In this document: piece by piece, positions 1-11,155 of the stretch | Numbering within the stretch: position 1 is the first letter of the stretch | Layout: the number at the start of each line of letters is the position of its first letter | The notes under the pieces: model-generated | Database searches by the model: none | Seen by the model: only the letters and a program-made list of their open reading frames with translations | Told to the model about the DNA's origin: nothing | Source: Streptococcus cuniculipharyngis | GTDB taxonomy: Bacteria; Bacillota; Bacilli; Lactobacillales; Streptococcaceae | DNA: 64,000 nucleotides | Reading direction: 5' to 3' | NCBI RefSeq assembly: GCF_007859195.1 | Contig: NZ_VOHL01000001.1 | Span: 434,001-498,000, forward strand | Made by a program: the position numbers and the translations under genes

Positions 1-938
1 ACAGATGGTGCGGTTGTTTCCCGCAAGACAGCAAATGTTTGGCGTAAAACACCACGATCGCTAGCTCCTGTTTTCGCAACTGTTGATGCCTGGATGGATT
101 GAGCAAGTAGAGCACTGCGTTTCAAGCGTTCAACATCCACATGATATTGAGCGTTCATCTTTGCTGGATAATAAGGATCATATTTGTAATAATAAGTCTC
201 GATACCATTAGTAGCTGCACTTGTTGAAGCATTGATATGGATACTTACAAAAATATCTGCCAAGGTTTGATTAGCCTGATTAGATCGTTCTGTTAAGCCA
301 ACATACCGATCATCACTTCTGGTAGATTCTACCTGATACCCTGATTGTTCTAACCCTTTTTTCACCAAGTTGTAGATAGATAGCGTTAGATTTTTTTCAC
401 TAACTCCCTGATAGCCTGCACCTGGATCAAATCCTCCGTGACCAGCATCAAGATAGACAATCTTATTTAAAGCGGCATAATTACCTTGAGAAGCTGATGG
501 GGATGTTTTTTGCTCTGACACGGCCTCGTCTGTTTTTACGGTCGAAGGAGCTGATGTATCCGTAGTGGTTACTTGCCCATCCTGAGATACTACCTCTTTA
601 TCGACTGTCGTTTCTGGGCTGACTGCAGCTTCAGTAGAACTTGGTGATGTTTCCTCTTTGTTTTCTCCTGAACTCGCTGATTCTGAACTCACTGGGGTTG
701 AGACCGGTGACTCTTCTATTACTGAATCAGCTTCACTGCTTGTAGCCGGCTCAGTCTCCCCTACACTGGAAGACGTCACTGATTCAGACGCTTGAGTCAG
801 ACCAACTTCTGGGCTACTACTTTCTGAAACATTGTCGGTTGTGTTAGCAGCAGCTAGGCCTGCTTGACCAATTGCAGCGACAATAGCCACACTAGCAACT
901 ACCCAACGTTTTTTAGCTTTATACATTTTTTTACGCAT
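1..938 (-). CDS. N-acetylmuramoyl-L-alanine amidase (Amidase_3), 3' end cut by window
   Basis: A secreted zinc-dependent amidase that should cleave the bond between MurNAc and the stem peptide of peptidoglycan. The first ~33 residues are a basic N-terminus plus a hydrophobic signal segment (WVVASVAIVAAIG). Residues ~35-155 are a low-complexity Ser/Thr/Glu/Pro stalk. The catalytic domain follows, with DAGHGG (first zinc His), a conserved Glu in SEKNL, SIHINA, and VLRET near the window edge. I chose the ATG at 938 because GAGGAG lies about 6 nt upstream; an ATG at 944 abuts the GAGGAG directly. The C-terminus lies outside the window, so any cell-wall anchor or binding repeat cannot be judged. 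The family assignment is secure; the physiological role (daughter-cell separation or autolysis) is inferred. Confidence 0.85.
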   Translation of the reverse strand, partial: MRKKMYKAKKRWVVASVAIVAAIGQAGLAAANTTDNVSESSSPEVGLTQASESVTSSSVGETEPATSSEADSVIEESPVSTPVSSESASSGENKEETSPSSTEAAVSPETTVDKEVVSQDGQVTTTDTSAPSTVKTDEAVSEQKTSPSASQGNYAALNKIVYLDAGHGGFDPGAGYQGVSEKNLTLSIYNLVKKGLEQSGYQVESTRSDDRYVGLTERSNQANQTLADIFVSIHINASTSAATNGIETYYYKYDPYYPAKMNAQYHVDVERLKRSALLAQSIQASTVAKTGASDRGVLRQTFAVLRETTAPS

Positions 939-1118
939 ACGCATCTCCTCTTTCTAAAATTTTAGCACCTCTGCTTTAGTTGAGAAATCCTCAAGCATTA
1001 TCAAAATCTTAAACTATCCTCAATTCTATTATAACATAAGACAAATTTAAAATTCAAACAATTTAGAATAAATTAAGTCACTTAATCTATCCTATCTATT
1101 TATTCGTAAACGACAAAT

Positions 1119-1145
1119 AAAAAAAGTGGAAAAATCCACTTTTTT
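1119..1145. terminator. Terminator between ezrA and the amidase gene
   Basis: The stem AAGTGGA/TCCACTT with loop AAAA is flanked by A and T runs, so it could work in both directions. It overlaps the ezrA stop codon and would end the minus-strand ezrA transcript before the amidase gene. Confidence 0.75.
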
Positions 1146-2868
1146 AAAAAACAATACTTTCTCGTGTTTTTTCATAAGAAGAAACAAAACGATCGGTTAC
1201 TCCAGGTTCAACCAATTCTAAGGCATAAGAAATTTCATTGAAGGCCGCTTCATAAGCGTAGTCCACTTCAAATAATTTCAAGGCATGTTCAAAGCTATTT
1301 TGGACTCCTTGTTCAAAGCTACGATAGCGATTTGAATACTGGAGCAACTGTTCTGTCAAAGTCGCATGTTGAACCACCTGATAAGTCGTTGCTTCTAAGT
1401 TTTCAATCGCCGCTGTGGCCACTTCTAACAAACGACTAACCGCTTGAATATCAATACGACCACGACTTAATTCATCCATCAAGGCCTCTAATTGCGAGCT
1501 GGTTGTGAAAAAGACACTTAAAAATTCTTGCGGGATTCCCGGTAGGTTACGCTTTTCCATGTAACGCTTAATCATATGCAGCTTGTTCACATACACTTCA
1601 ACACTCTCACGCGCTGTTTTTTCTGTCTGCTCAATCTTCTTCAAATCCTCAAAGACTTCTAATTGGTCTTTTTCAATTGCTGATAGAGATTTCAATTGCC
1701 GACTAAAAAGAACTTGTAACTCAGAGAATGGTTTATCTTGCGTGTCCCAATGATCAATTGTTGGCGAAACCGCTTCTTCAACTTTTGTTAATTCGTTAGC
1801 AAAGTTACGAATACTCAGATTATGATTATCTGTCAAAATATATTTGCGTAATAAACGACTCAACTCGGTTTCCAACTGTTGATTATTATTTTTTACATGG
1901 GCTAGGTAGTCAGGAATTATCTTAACATCCTTCATCACTAGCTTCTGAGCTTGAATTTCTCGCTCAAAGATGTCATAGAGGTTATCAATTTTCTCTTGAA
2001 TATCTTGGTTTTCCGCCTTACCACGTTCTAAATCTAGAGTAACCAATTCAGAAGCGTTACTTTGGATAGACTCGCGAATATCTTGGAATCGACCTTCAAT
2101 ATCTTTCTCTGCGAAATGGTATTTTTCTTCCAATAGACGGGCATAGCCTGCCTCCAAATCATCTAGCTGATCTGGGAAATCATCTTCTAGCTTGGCAACA
2201 ATGGCTGGAATCTGCTCCGTGATTTGCCCTAGGGCAATGGTATGCTCTTCTGCCCTATCCAAGACTGTTGCTGCTTCAATTGGATCTCCTGACGAGTTTA
2301 AGGCAACAAATTGTGAGAATTCAGCTTCAATATTCTTGAGCTGCTTTTCGATTTCAGGCATGGTTGAGCCAAAATTATCAGAATTTTCCTCAATCGACTG
2401 TTGCAAGGTTTCATACAAGTCCAAGGCATGAGTGACACGAGCACTATTTTTTTCTTCCTGCTCGCAGAGGTTGGCCAGACCTTCGCGAATGGCCAAGATG
2501 TCCTCTTCAACTAGATTTAACTGACTGTCAATTTTAGTGACTTCATTTTTTGCCCGTAAGAAGTTGAAAGTGTCGTTGAAATTCTCTGCCTGCAACATAT
2601 TAGCTTCAATGGCTGGGAGAGAATTGACTGATAAATCCACCCACTTTTGTTCCCACTCCCTAAACTGAGTCTGACTTTGCCCAATCAAATTAAGTTGCTT
2701 GACGGTTTCAATTTCTTCATTAACTGGTAGCGAAAAGAGGGTTTGCTTACGTTCCTCTAATTTGGCAATTAAAGAATCATTGCGCTTTCTGATAATTACG
2801 CTAATCAAGTAAACAATAATTACAATAACAACTATTGCTACCATTAGCAAAATGATTCCGCTAGACAT
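1144..2868 (-). CDS. ezrA: Septation ring formation regulator EzrA
   Basis: A membrane-anchored division protein that interacts with FtsZ and helps place and remodel the Z ring. It has one N-terminal transmembrane helix (residues ~3-25) with a very short outside end, followed by a long cytoplasmic region of coiled-coil/spectrin-like helices rich in Glu, Leu and Gln. The length of 574 aa matches the family. It lies immediately downstream of gyrB on the same strand, as in other streptococci. An ATG preceded by AAGGAG supports the start. Nothing looks odd. Confidence 0.96.
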   Translation of the reverse strand: MSSGIILLMVAIVVIVIIVYLISVIIRKRNDSLIAKLEERKQTLFSLPVNEEIETVKQLNLIGQSQTQFREWEQKWVDLSVNSLPAIEANMLQAENFNDTFNFLRAKNEVTKIDSQLNLVEEDILAIREGLANLCEQEEKNSARVTHALDLYETLQQSIEENSDNFGSTMPEIEKQLKNIEAEFSQFVALNSSGDPIEAATVLDRAEEHTIALGQITEQIPAIVAKLEDDFPDQLDDLEAGYARLLEEKYHFAEKDIEGRFQDIRESIQSNASELVTLDLERGKAENQDIQEKIDNLYDIFEREIQAQKLVMKDVKIIPDYLAHVKNNNQQLETELSRLLRKYILTDNHNLSIRNFANELTKVEEAVSPTIDHWDTQDKPFSELQVLFSRQLKSLSAIEKDQLEVFEDLKKIEQTEKTARESVEVYVNKLHMIKRYMEKRNLPGIPQEFLSVFFTTSSQLEALMDELSRGRIDIQAVSRLLEVATAAIENLEATTYQVVQHATLTEQLLQYSNRYRSFEQGVQNSFEHALKLFEVDYAYEAAFNEISYALELVEPGVTDRFVSSYEKTRESIVF

Positions 2869-2958
2869 TAATATCTCCTTAAATTATCATTTTTTCTCAA
2901 AGATAGACTATAACATTCCTATTATAACATACTTTCAGTTATTTTCAAGAAAGCTATG

Positions 2959-4947
<1,989 letters not shown>

Positions 4948-4985
4948 TTATAACATATTTTACAGAAAATAACACCTGATGACAG

Positions 4986-5014
4986 AAAAAGAAACCCTCT
5001 TTTGAGGGCTTCTC
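4986..5014 (-). terminator. Terminator downstream of rodA
   Basis: On the minus strand the sequence reads AGCCCTC-AAAA-GAGGGTTTC followed by TTTTT, a G/C hairpin with a T run, starting just after the rodA stop. Transcription of gyrB would therefore need its own promoter. Confidence 0.75.
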
Positions 5015-5018
5015 AGGA

Positions 5019-6227
5019 TTATACTGACCGAGAGCGACGAAAGCGTTGTTCAATGCCCTTTTCTTTCATCAACTGATTTTGATAAGACATTGATAAAATC
5101 AAGCCGACCCCAATCAAATTACTAATAAGGGAACTGCCACCTTGTGAAATAAAGGGAAGAGGAATGCCTGTCAGGGGTAAAATGCCTAAGCTGGCACCAA
5201 TATTTTCAAAAATGTGAAAAAGAATCATCATGATAAACCCAGTCGATATGTAGGTGTAAAAAACATTGTTAGACAGAAAGGTTACACGTAACATGCGATA
5301 AATCAGGAGAAGGTAGAGCCCCAAGACAGCAACCGACCCAATAAAACCGAAATTTTCACCAATAACTGTGAAAATCATATCACTCTCACGAACCGGCACC
5401 GATAGGTCTGCGACATTAAATCCCTTACCTTGTAAGCCCCCTGTTCCTATGGCAATCATACTCTGGGTCTGTTGGTAGGCAATGTTATCTGCATAATCAA
5501 AAGGATTAATCCAAGCAGAAATGCGGTTAATCTGATAGGTACTCATACCTAACCGATGAAACCATTCACGACCATTTTCTGAAAGGAAAATAAGAATAAA
5601 AGATAAGAAAGAGAGACCAACCAAACCTATCATTGACCAAATGATTTTCCAAGAAATTCCTGAAATGACAATTAAGCCAGCTAGAATGGCCAAAAAAACA
5701 ATGGCGGTTCCTAAATCTTTTTGCAAGGCCAAAAGTGTCAAAACTGGCAAAGTCAACAACACATAGCCCAGCAACAAGAACAAATCGTCTTTAAGACGAC
5801 GTTCGGTAAGGTCCTGATTAAACCAGAGGGTTAGTCGGGAGAGCGCAAGAATATAAGAGATTTTCATGAATTCCGAAGGTTGAAAAAGCGTTACTGACCC
5901 AATGCTCACCCAGTTTTTAGCTCCTGTCGCCTCCACCAGCCTAGGACTAAAAAAGATTAGTGGCAACACCATGATGATCAAACCTAGCAAATATAGGGCT
6001 GGAGTAACTTTCCAAAGGAAGGCTGTGCTAAAAAACATCACCACAAAACCAATCAAACACCCTAGAACAATCCAGATAAATTGTTGACCAATGATGGTCC
6101 AGACCATCTGTGGATTATCATGATAGCTAGCAACGTAAACAGCCAACAAACCAACAAGTAGCAAACAAAAAACAGGCAGAATAACAGAATAGTCAATCCG
6201 GCTGTCAATTGATTTTTTTTGTGCCAT
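5019..6227 (-). CDS. rodA: SEDS peptidoglycan glycosyltransferase RodA
   Basis: A polytopic SEDS (FtsW/RodA/SpoVE) protein that polymerises glycan strands from lipid II together with a class B PBP. At least nine hydrophobic helices are visible. Family signatures include GAKNWVSIG, FQPSEFMKISYIL, the LALQKDLGTA motif with the family's Asp, and the C-terminal LPLTGIPLPFISQGGSSL. The 402 aa length fits. I prefer RodA to FtsW because the neighbour is gyrB/ezrA, as in S. pneumoniae, and the C-terminal tail is short. Its role would be peripheral wall elongation. Confidence 0.88.
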   Translation of the reverse strand: MAQKKSIDSRIDYSVILPVFCLLLVGLLAVYVASYHDNPQMVWTIIGQQFIWIVLGCLIGFVVMFFSTAFLWKVTPALYLLGLIIMVLPLIFFSPRLVEATGAKNWVSIGSVTLFQPSEFMKISYILALSRLTLWFNQDLTERRLKDDLFLLLGYVLLTLPVLTLLALQKDLGTAIVFLAILAGLIVISGISWKIIWSMIGLVGLSFLSFILIFLSENGREWFHRLGMSTYQINRISAWINPFDYADNIAYQQTQSMIAIGTGGLQGKGFNVADLSVPVRESDMIFTVIGENFGFIGSVAVLGLYLLLIYRMLRVTFLSNNVFYTYISTGFIMMILFHIFENIGASLGILPLTGIPLPFISQGGSSLISNLIGVGLILSMSYQNQLMKEKGIEQRFRRSRSV

Positions 6228-6248
6228 AGGGTCACTCCATTTCTAAGA

Positions 6249-7235
6249 TTAAAACAAAACCTGCTGTAACAACAAACTAGCTAGGGCCACTGCTATCCAA
6301 CTCAAAAGACCCGTCAAGAAAGGTGCTGGACCTGCCTGTTTAAATTGATCAAATGATAACTTTGAACCTAGACCAACCAAGGCCATCGCCATAAAGAGTT
6401 TAGAAAGGGCTTTGGTGTAAGGCAAAATAAGCAACGGAAACCACCCTAGGCTCCTCACCAGTGAGGCCAACAAAAAATAAAGGATAAACCAAGGAAATCC
6501 CTGAATCACAGATGAAAGATTGGCCTGTTTTCGTGCTTGATAAGATTTGACCAAACCAAAGACAAGACAAATAGGCACAATCATCAAGGACCGAGCTAAC
6601 TTGACAATAGTCGCATAATCTCCAGCTTCCTGACTATAACTATAACCAACCGCTACTACCGAGGAAGTATCATTAACTGCTGTCCCTGTCCAAAGGCCAA
6701 AAGCCTCATCAGATAGTTGGAGCCAATGCCCGACAAGGGGGAAAATTAAAATAGCCAGACTATTGAAGCAAAAAATTGTTGACAAGGACAGGGCAATGTC
6801 ATCACTGTCTGCTTCCAAAACTGGCGCAGCGGCTAAGATGGCTGAACCACCACAAATGGCAGTCCCAAAACCAATAAGGCTTGACAAATTACCTGACAAT
6901 CCCAATCGTCTTCCAAAAAATAAGGCCGTAAAAAAAGCCAAGCTAATGGTCAGTAGGGTAAGGGGTAAGGAAGCCAAGCCTAGTTGAGAAACTTCTGTAA
7001 TGGATAGACTAAATCCCAATAATATTACCGCATACTGTAGCAGGGTCTTACTGCTATAAGTCAGCCCCTCTTGATAAGCCGGAGTGGTTGAAATCGTTTT
7101 GGGAAGTAACATTCCCAAACCAATAGCTAAGAGATTAGGGCCAACTAAGGGAAATAATTGTCCCAATACCAAGGCTAAACTCCCCAAGATAAGACACAGA
7201 ACCAATCCATTCCTGATAGCTGCCAATCTGTTCAA
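6249..7235 (-). CDS. YeiH-family putative sulfate exporter (UPF0324)
   Basis: A hydrophobic protein of 328 aa with about ten membrane segments, matching the YeiH/YadS family (Cons_hypoth698). Conserved stretches include GFGTAICGGSAILA and a TAVNDTSSVVA-like segment. The family is annotated as putative sulfate exporters mostly by inference; the substrate here is unknown. It ends 14 nt upstream of rodA on the same strand and is probably co-transcribed with it. An ATG start is used, with a possible AGGAGAAGG site upstream. Confidence 0.8.
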   Translation of the reverse strand: MNRLAAIRNGLVLCLILGSLALVLGQLFPLVGPNLLAIGLGMLLPKTISTTPAYQEGLTYSSKTLLQYAVILLGFSLSITEVSQLGLASLPLTLLTISLAFFTALFFGRRLGLSGNLSSLIGFGTAICGGSAILAAAPVLEADSDDIALSLSTIFCFNSLAILIFPLVGHWLQLSDEAFGLWTGTAVNDTSSVVAVGYSYSQEAGDYATIVKLARSLMIVPICLVFGLVKSYQARKQANLSSVIQGFPWFILYFLLASLVRSLGWFPLLILPYTKALSKLFMAMALVGLGSKLSFDQFKQAGPAPFLTGLLSWIAVALASLLLQQVLF

Positions 7236-7268
7236 AACCTTCTCCTAGCATCTTCTCTTTTTAACCGA

Positions 7269-7340
7269 TATCCCCTGCAGGAATCGAACCTGCAACTACT
7301 CCTTAGGAGGGAGTTGTTATATCCATTTAACTAAGGGGAC
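7269..7340 (-). tRNA. tRNA-Arg (anticodon CCU)
   Basis: The cloverleaf was read by eye on the minus strand. The acceptor arm is GTCCCCT paired with AGGGGAT. The anticodon stem ACTCC/GGAGT encloses the loop CTCCTAA with anticodon CCT. The T arm is GCAGG-TTCGATT-CCTGC. The 3' CCA is not encoded. It lies just beyond the rplS terminator. Chromosomal tRNA-Arg genes are common integration sites, but I saw no second copy of its 3' end in the window. Confidence 0.95.
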
Positions 7341-7346
7341 GTAAGT

Positions 7347-7374
7347 AAAAAATCTGCCACGAGAGCAGATTTTA
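7347..7374 (-). terminator. Hairpin after rplS, immediately before tRNA-Arg
   Basis: On the minus strand AAATCTGC and GCAGATT pair around TCTCGTG, followed by TTTTTT. The T run ends only about 6 nt before the first base of tRNA-Arg. Confidence 0.75.
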
Positions 7375-7394
7375 TCATCAAGAAACCTGACGGA

Positions 7395-7742
7395 TTAACG
7401 ACGGATTTCTTTGATACGTGCAGCCTTACCTTGAAGGGCACGCAAGTAGTAAAGTTTCGCACGACGAACTTTACCGTAACGAACAACCTCAATCTTGTCA
7501 ACACGAGGAGTGTGGATTGGGAAAGTACGCTCTACACCGATACCACTCGAAATTTTACGAACAGTGTACATTTCTGAGATGCCTTGACCTTTACGTGAAA
7601 TAACGACACCTTCAAAAAGCTGGATACGCTCACGGTTACCCTCAACAACCTTTGCGTGAACACGAACAGTGTCACCAGGGCGGAATGATGGGATATCAGA
7701 ACGAAGTTGGCCTTCTGTCAAACTTTGAATTAATGGATTCAT
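7395..7742 (-). CDS. rplS: 50S ribosomal protein L19
   Basis: A structural protein of the large ribosomal subunit at the 30S-50S interface. The 115 aa length is typical. Family landmarks are [28 protein letters not shown] and the Arg/Lys-rich C-terminus with KLYYLR. The start ATG follows AAGGAG. It is a single-gene unit followed by a terminator and tRNA-Arg. Confidence 0.98.
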   Translation of the reverse strand: MNPLIQSLTEGQLRSDIPSFRPGDTVRVHAKVVEGNRERIQLFEGVVISRKGQGISEMYTVRKISSGIGVERTFPIHTPRVDKIEVVRYGKVRRAKLYYLRALQGKAARIKEIRR

Positions 7743-7745
7743 CTA

Positions 7746-7830
7746 ATTTTTTCTCCTTCTCTTGCCAATCATAAGGTGCTTGTCCCAGCGGATTAGCCGT
7801 TTTTCGTATGTCCATTACATACAAGATTAA
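7746..7830 (-). promoter_or_regulatory. 5' leader of rplS, candidate L19 leader RNA
   Basis: The ~85 nt upstream of rplS contain a structured-looking segment on the minus strand, including AAAAACGGCTAATCCGCTGGGAC with a CGG..CCG pairing. Low-GC Gram-positive rplS genes often carry the L19 leader (an Rfam family). I matched this by position and general appearance only, not by covariance. Confidence 0.35.
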
Positions 7831-7912
7831 TTTTAACAAAAACTTTCCAAATTTGTCAAGAATTTTACCATAAAAAAGAAGATGAAAAAAGAAGATGATT
7901 GTTAAACATCTC

Positions 7913-8356
7913 CTAGTTTAGCTGGTCTGACAAGGTTTGAGCGAAAGCCTCTAATTTTTCAATATCTTCATCCTCAGCTGCTAAATCAACCTTGACCGAG
8001 TCAGCCCCCTTGCTCGCCCCTGTCTTAGCAAAGGCTTCTTCAAAATCGTCAACCGCCTTACAAAAATCATCATAAAAGGTATCGCCTGAGCCGACCACAC
8101 CATAAACCTTGCCTGTCAAATCCAAATCTTGCAAGTCTTCATAGAAATCAACAATCTCGTCAGGCAATTCACCATCACCATAGGTATAGCTGGCGACCAC
8201 CATGATATCCGCATCTTCAAAATCACTGGCATCTACTGCTGTACACTCATCCACATCAACTAAATGTCCCAAGTCCTTTAATTTATCCGCCACAATATCG
8301 GCAATTTCTTCTGTATTACCAGTCATACTGGCATAGACCACTTTTGCTAAAGCCAT
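7913..8356 (-). CDS. Flavodoxin (short chain)
   Basis: A small FMN-binding electron carrier of 147 aa. The phosphate-binding loop SMTGNTEE lies near residue 10, the aromatic FMN-contact loops are at SYTYGDGELPD and GSGDTFYDDFCKA, and the protein is acidic, as flavodoxins are. It could be the partner of the ferredoxin/flavodoxin reductase encoded at 57211-58215, although that is inference. It lies alone between rplS and adenosine deaminase. Confidence 0.92.
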   Translation of the reverse strand: MALAKVVYASMTGNTEEIADIVADKLKDLGHLVDVDECTAVDASDFEDADIMVVASYTYGDGELPDEIVDFYEDLQDLDLTGKVYGVVGSGDTFYDDFCKAVDDFEEAFAKTGASKGADSVKVDLAAEDEDIEKLEAFAQTLSDQLN

Positions 8357-8415
8357 AGTATCCTCCGTTGCATTTGTCAGTTATTATACCATAATTCTAG
8401 CCTAGCAACAAATAT

Positions 8416-9456
8416 TTATTGTTTCAAATGGGACTGATAGCCCTCTGCCAAGCGATTAAAAAGCTCTGCTTTTTCCTCAAGACTGGCAAAAGAAGCCTCC
8501 AAGGCATAGCGGTTGTAGTGATAAAATTCCTCGAGGTTAGTTTTGAAATGGGTCATGAAAGCCTCATATTCTCTGACCAGATTGGTCTGAGATACCGTAC
8601 GGTTATCCGTATTGATGGTCAACCTAGCTCCTGCTTGTTTCAGGGCTAGGTAAGGAAAGGCTTCAATGCTTGGTGCCGCCTTGGTTTGGAGATTACTAAT
8701 CAGGCAGAGTTCTACAGTTACCTCATTGGCCACAAGGTCTTCAATCAACTCAGGCTGATTATAGGCTGCCGTTCCGTGCCCAATCCGCTTAACCCCTAGT
8801 TCAACTGCTCTGGCAATATTGGCTGGGCAGGGACACTGACACTCACCAGCATGGAAGGTCATGGGATAAGCCAAGTCGTCCTGCACATGGCTCAGAAAAT
8901 CAGCCAAATCAGCCGTTGGATAGTCAGCCTCATTCCCCGCAAAGTCACCACCGACCAGCGTCTGACCCAATTGACCCTTGGCCGCTTGAAAAATCTCTTC
9001 ATTTAAGTCTAAACTGCTCTGTCTCATGCCGCAAATCAAGGCCTTGGCCACAATACCAAATTCCTCTTGAGCTTGATTAAGCCCTTGACAAACAGCCGCA
9101 ATGGTTTCAGCAACCGTCAAGCCTTGATCTAGCGATAATTCTGGTGCAAAGCGAATTTCCGTATAAATCACATTTTCTTGGGCTGCCTGACGAGCCACAT
9201 CATAGGCCGCCAAGGTCAGGGCCTCTTTGGTTTGGAGCAAAGGACGAACCACGTCAAAAACGGTCAAATAATCATTGAGGCTTTGACAATCACTTGGGGC
9301 TGTTACCAAGGCTAGCAGGTCCTCATCTGATTCTGGTAGGTCAATTGCCGCCATCTCAGCTAACTGCCGCAAACAGGGCAAAGACAGGGAGCCATCTAAA
9401 TGACAGTGCAATTCTACCTTGGGTAAATCCTTGACCATTGCTTTATCCATTTTCAC
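8416..9456 (-). CDS. add: Adenosine deaminase
   Basis: A zinc hydrolase that converts adenosine to inosine in purine salvage. The N-terminal zinc motif VELHCHLDGSL, the catalytic FHAGE (His/Glu), GHGTAA and the late TINTDN segment are all present in family order. The 346 aa length is normal. Two closely spaced Met codons (residues 1 and 3) make the start uncertain by two residues; AGGATAG precedes the first. A ~60 nt gap separates it from flavodoxin downstream. Confidence 0.93.
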   Translation of the reverse strand: MKMDKAMVKDLPKVELHCHLDGSLSLPCLRQLAEMAAIDLPESDEDLLALVTAPSDCQSLNDYLTVFDVVRPLLQTKEALTLAAYDVARQAAQENVIYTEIRFAPELSLDQGLTVAETIAAVCQGLNQAQEEFGIVAKALICGMRQSSLDLNEEIFQAAKGQLGQTLVGGDFAGNEADYPTADLADFLSHVQDDLAYPMTFHAGECQCPCPANIARAVELGVKRIGHGTAAYNQPELIEDLVANEVTVELCLISNLQTKAAPSIEAFPYLALKQAGARLTINTDNRTVSQTNLVREYEAFMTHFKTNLEEFYHYNRYALEASFASLEEKAELFNRLAEGYQSHLKQ

Positions 9457-9634
9457 TATCCTCCGAAAATTATTTTTACCATTATATCCGAAAGTTTGTT
9501 TATTATCAACTAATTATCTGTAATTTTTATATTTCAATTTTATCGTTCGTTTTATGTCGTTTTTTCTTGAGTTTGAGAACTCAATTTTTGGTTTTTGAAT
9601 GGGAAATGATCTTTTTCCTCTTTTATTGTTTTCA

Positions 9635-9643
9635 TGCTATAAT
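9635..9643 (+). promoter_or_regulatory. Extended -10 promoter of the DHH phosphoesterase gene
   Basis: TGCTATAAT is a TGnTATAAT extended -10 element, 25 nt before the ATG at 9668. No good -35 is needed for this class. Confidence 0.6.
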
Positions 9644-9667
9644 GGAAAAAAAGAGAAAGTGACTAAC

Positions 9668-10624
9668 ATGATTAAACAAATCTTAGAAAAAATTGAAGCC
9701 TACCATATCATCATCATCCACCGCCACCAGCGACCTGACCCCGATGCTTTGGGCAGTCAGGTGGGGCTGGCAGAGCTAATCCGCCACAATTACCCAGAAA
9801 AAATCGTCAAGGTGACAGGGACTGATGTGCCTAATCTAAGCTGGCTCGCCCAGATGGATCAGGTTGCCGATCAAGACTACGAAGCAGCCTTGGTCATTGT
9901 GACCGACACTGCCAACCGGCCCCGTATTGACGATGACCGCTATGATCAAGGCCAATACCTGATTAAGATTGACCACCACCCTAACGAAGACCCTTACGGG
10001 GATATCTGCTATGTGGATACGACCGCCTCATCAGCCAGTGAAATCATCACTCAGCTGGCCTTGAGTTTTGACTGGCAACTGTCTGACACAGCTGCCCGCC
10101 TACTCTACACGGGCATTGTCGGTGATACCGGCCGTTTCCTCTACCCTGCAACCACAAGCCGCACGTTGGAAATTGCTGCCCACCTACGGACCTATGAGTT
10201 TGATTTTGCAGCCATCTCTCGCCAAATGGATTCTTTTTCATTGCCCATAGCCAAGCTGCAAAGCTATGTCTTTGACCAGCTACAAATGGATGCCAATGGC
10301 GTTGCCTATGTGACCCTCACACAAGAGACGTTAAAGGCCTTTGGACTAACCGATGCTGATACTGCAGCCATTGTCGGCAGCCCTGGAAAAATTGATTGTG
10401 TCCAAACCTGGGCAATCTTTGTTGAGCAACCTGAAGGCCACTACCGTGTTCGTTTGCGAAGTAAGGAGAAGGTCATTAACCAGATTGCCAAGCTGCATGA
10501 TGGGGGAGGCCATCCCTTGGCTAGCGGTGCCAATTCCTATTCTCTAGCAGAAAATCAGACCATCTATCAAGAATTACAGGCACTTTTTCAGGAAAAAGAG
10601 ACAAAAACCTTGTCAAAGGATTAA
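9668..10624 (+). CDS. DHH-family phosphoesterase (Pde2/NrnA type)
   Basis: A 318 aa DHH/DHHA1 phosphoesterase. RHQRPDPDALGS, VTDTANR and KIDHHPNED supply the metal-binding His/Asp residues of the DHH domain. The C-terminal DHHA1 domain has GGGHPLASGA. The family hydrolyses short oligoribonucleotides, pAp, and in S. pneumoniae (Pde2) pApA from c-di-AMP breakdown; I infer that role here. I place the start at the ATG at 9668 (GAGAAAG upstream, translation beginning MIKQILEKIE) because upstream in-frame codons read through the -10 promoter. rpmE2 follows 70 nt later, as in S. pneumoniae. Confidence 0.9.
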   Translation: MIKQILEKIEAYHIIIIHRHQRPDPDALGSQVGLAELIRHNYPEKIVKVTGTDVPNLSWLAQMDQVADQDYEAALVIVTDTANRPRIDDDRYDQGQYLIKIDHHPNEDPYGDICYVDTTASSASEIITQLALSFDWQLSDTAARLLYTGIVGDTGRFLYPATTSRTLEIAAHLRTYEFDFAAISRQMDSFSLPIAKLQSYVFDQLQMDANGVAYVTLTQETLKAFGLTDADTAAIVGSPGKIDCVQTWAIFVEQPEGHYRVRLRSKEKVINQIAKLHDGGGHPLASGANSYSLAENQTIYQELQALFQEKETKTLSKD

Positions 10625-10694
10625 AAATGTGATAGACTATAATGGTTAATAAACTATGGCTTAAAAAAGCTATGGCAGAAAGGAAATTTTTAAC

Positions 10695-10937
10695 ATGAAA
10701 AAAGACATCCATCCAGAATACCGTCCAGTCGTATTCCTTGACACAACTACTGGTTACCAGTTCCTAAGTGGTTCAACAAAGAACTCAAAAGAAACTGTTG
10801 AGTTTGAAGGTCAAACTTACCCACTTATCCGTGTGGAGATTTCATCAGATTCTCACCCATTCTACACTGGTCGTCAAAAATTCACTCAAGCAGATGGACG
10901 TGTGGATCGTTTCAACAAAAAATACGGTCTCAAATAA
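10695..10937 (+). CDS. rpmE2: 50S ribosomal protein L31 type B
   Basis: An 80 aa L31 paralogue that lacks cysteines, so it is the zinc-independent C-minus form. It starts [10 protein letters not shown] and contains HPFYTG and [10 protein letters not shown] as in the family. AAAGGAAA precedes the ATG. A TATAAT at 10638-10643 suggests it has its own promoter. In many bacteria the type B gene substitutes for the Zn-ribbon L31 under zinc limitation; I saw no convincing AdcR operator here. Confidence 0.97.
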   Translation: MKKDIHPEYRPVVFLDTTTGYQFLSGSTKNSKETVEFEGQTYPLIRVEISSDSHPFYTGRQKFTQADGRVDRFNKKYGLK

Positions 10938-10968
10938 GCAACCGTATCTATCAATTCAAAATCTTGAT

Positions 10969-11005
10969 ACTAAACCATTTTCGAGAAATCGGGAGTGGTT
11001 TTTTT
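10969..11005 (+). terminator. Terminator downstream of rpmE2
   Basis: AAACCATTTTCGA and GGGAGTGGTTTTTTT form an imperfect hairpin with a seven-T run, about 30 nt after the stop. Confidence 0.65.
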
Positions 11006-11097
11006 GATAGATAGCCAATGACTCTATTTTCTTATTGACTAGAACAATCAAGTGTCACTAGCTGGGACGGAGTATTAAACGAATTTTATCATTACAA

Positions 11098-11126
11098 AAA
11101 CTCCCTAGAACAAATCTAGGGAGTTT
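11098..11126 (-). terminator. Terminator for the minus-strand gene at 11156
   Basis: A perfect 11-bp stem (AAACTCCCTAG/CTAGGGAGTTT) encloses a 7-nt loop. On the minus strand it is followed by TTTTTG, so it ends transcription arriving from the 11156-12172 gene. Confidence 0.75.
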
Positions 11127-11155
11127 AGTGTAGCAGTAACTCCAAATGTCTTCCC

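Noticed and set aside
7269..7340. tRNA-Arg as the attachment site of an integrated element
   Set aside because: No integrase and no repeated copy of the tRNA 3' end were seen; genes on both sides are core.
9438..9662. Plus-strand reading frame between adenosine deaminase and the DHH gene
   Set aside because: No ribosome site, composition is intergenic, and it covers the promoter.
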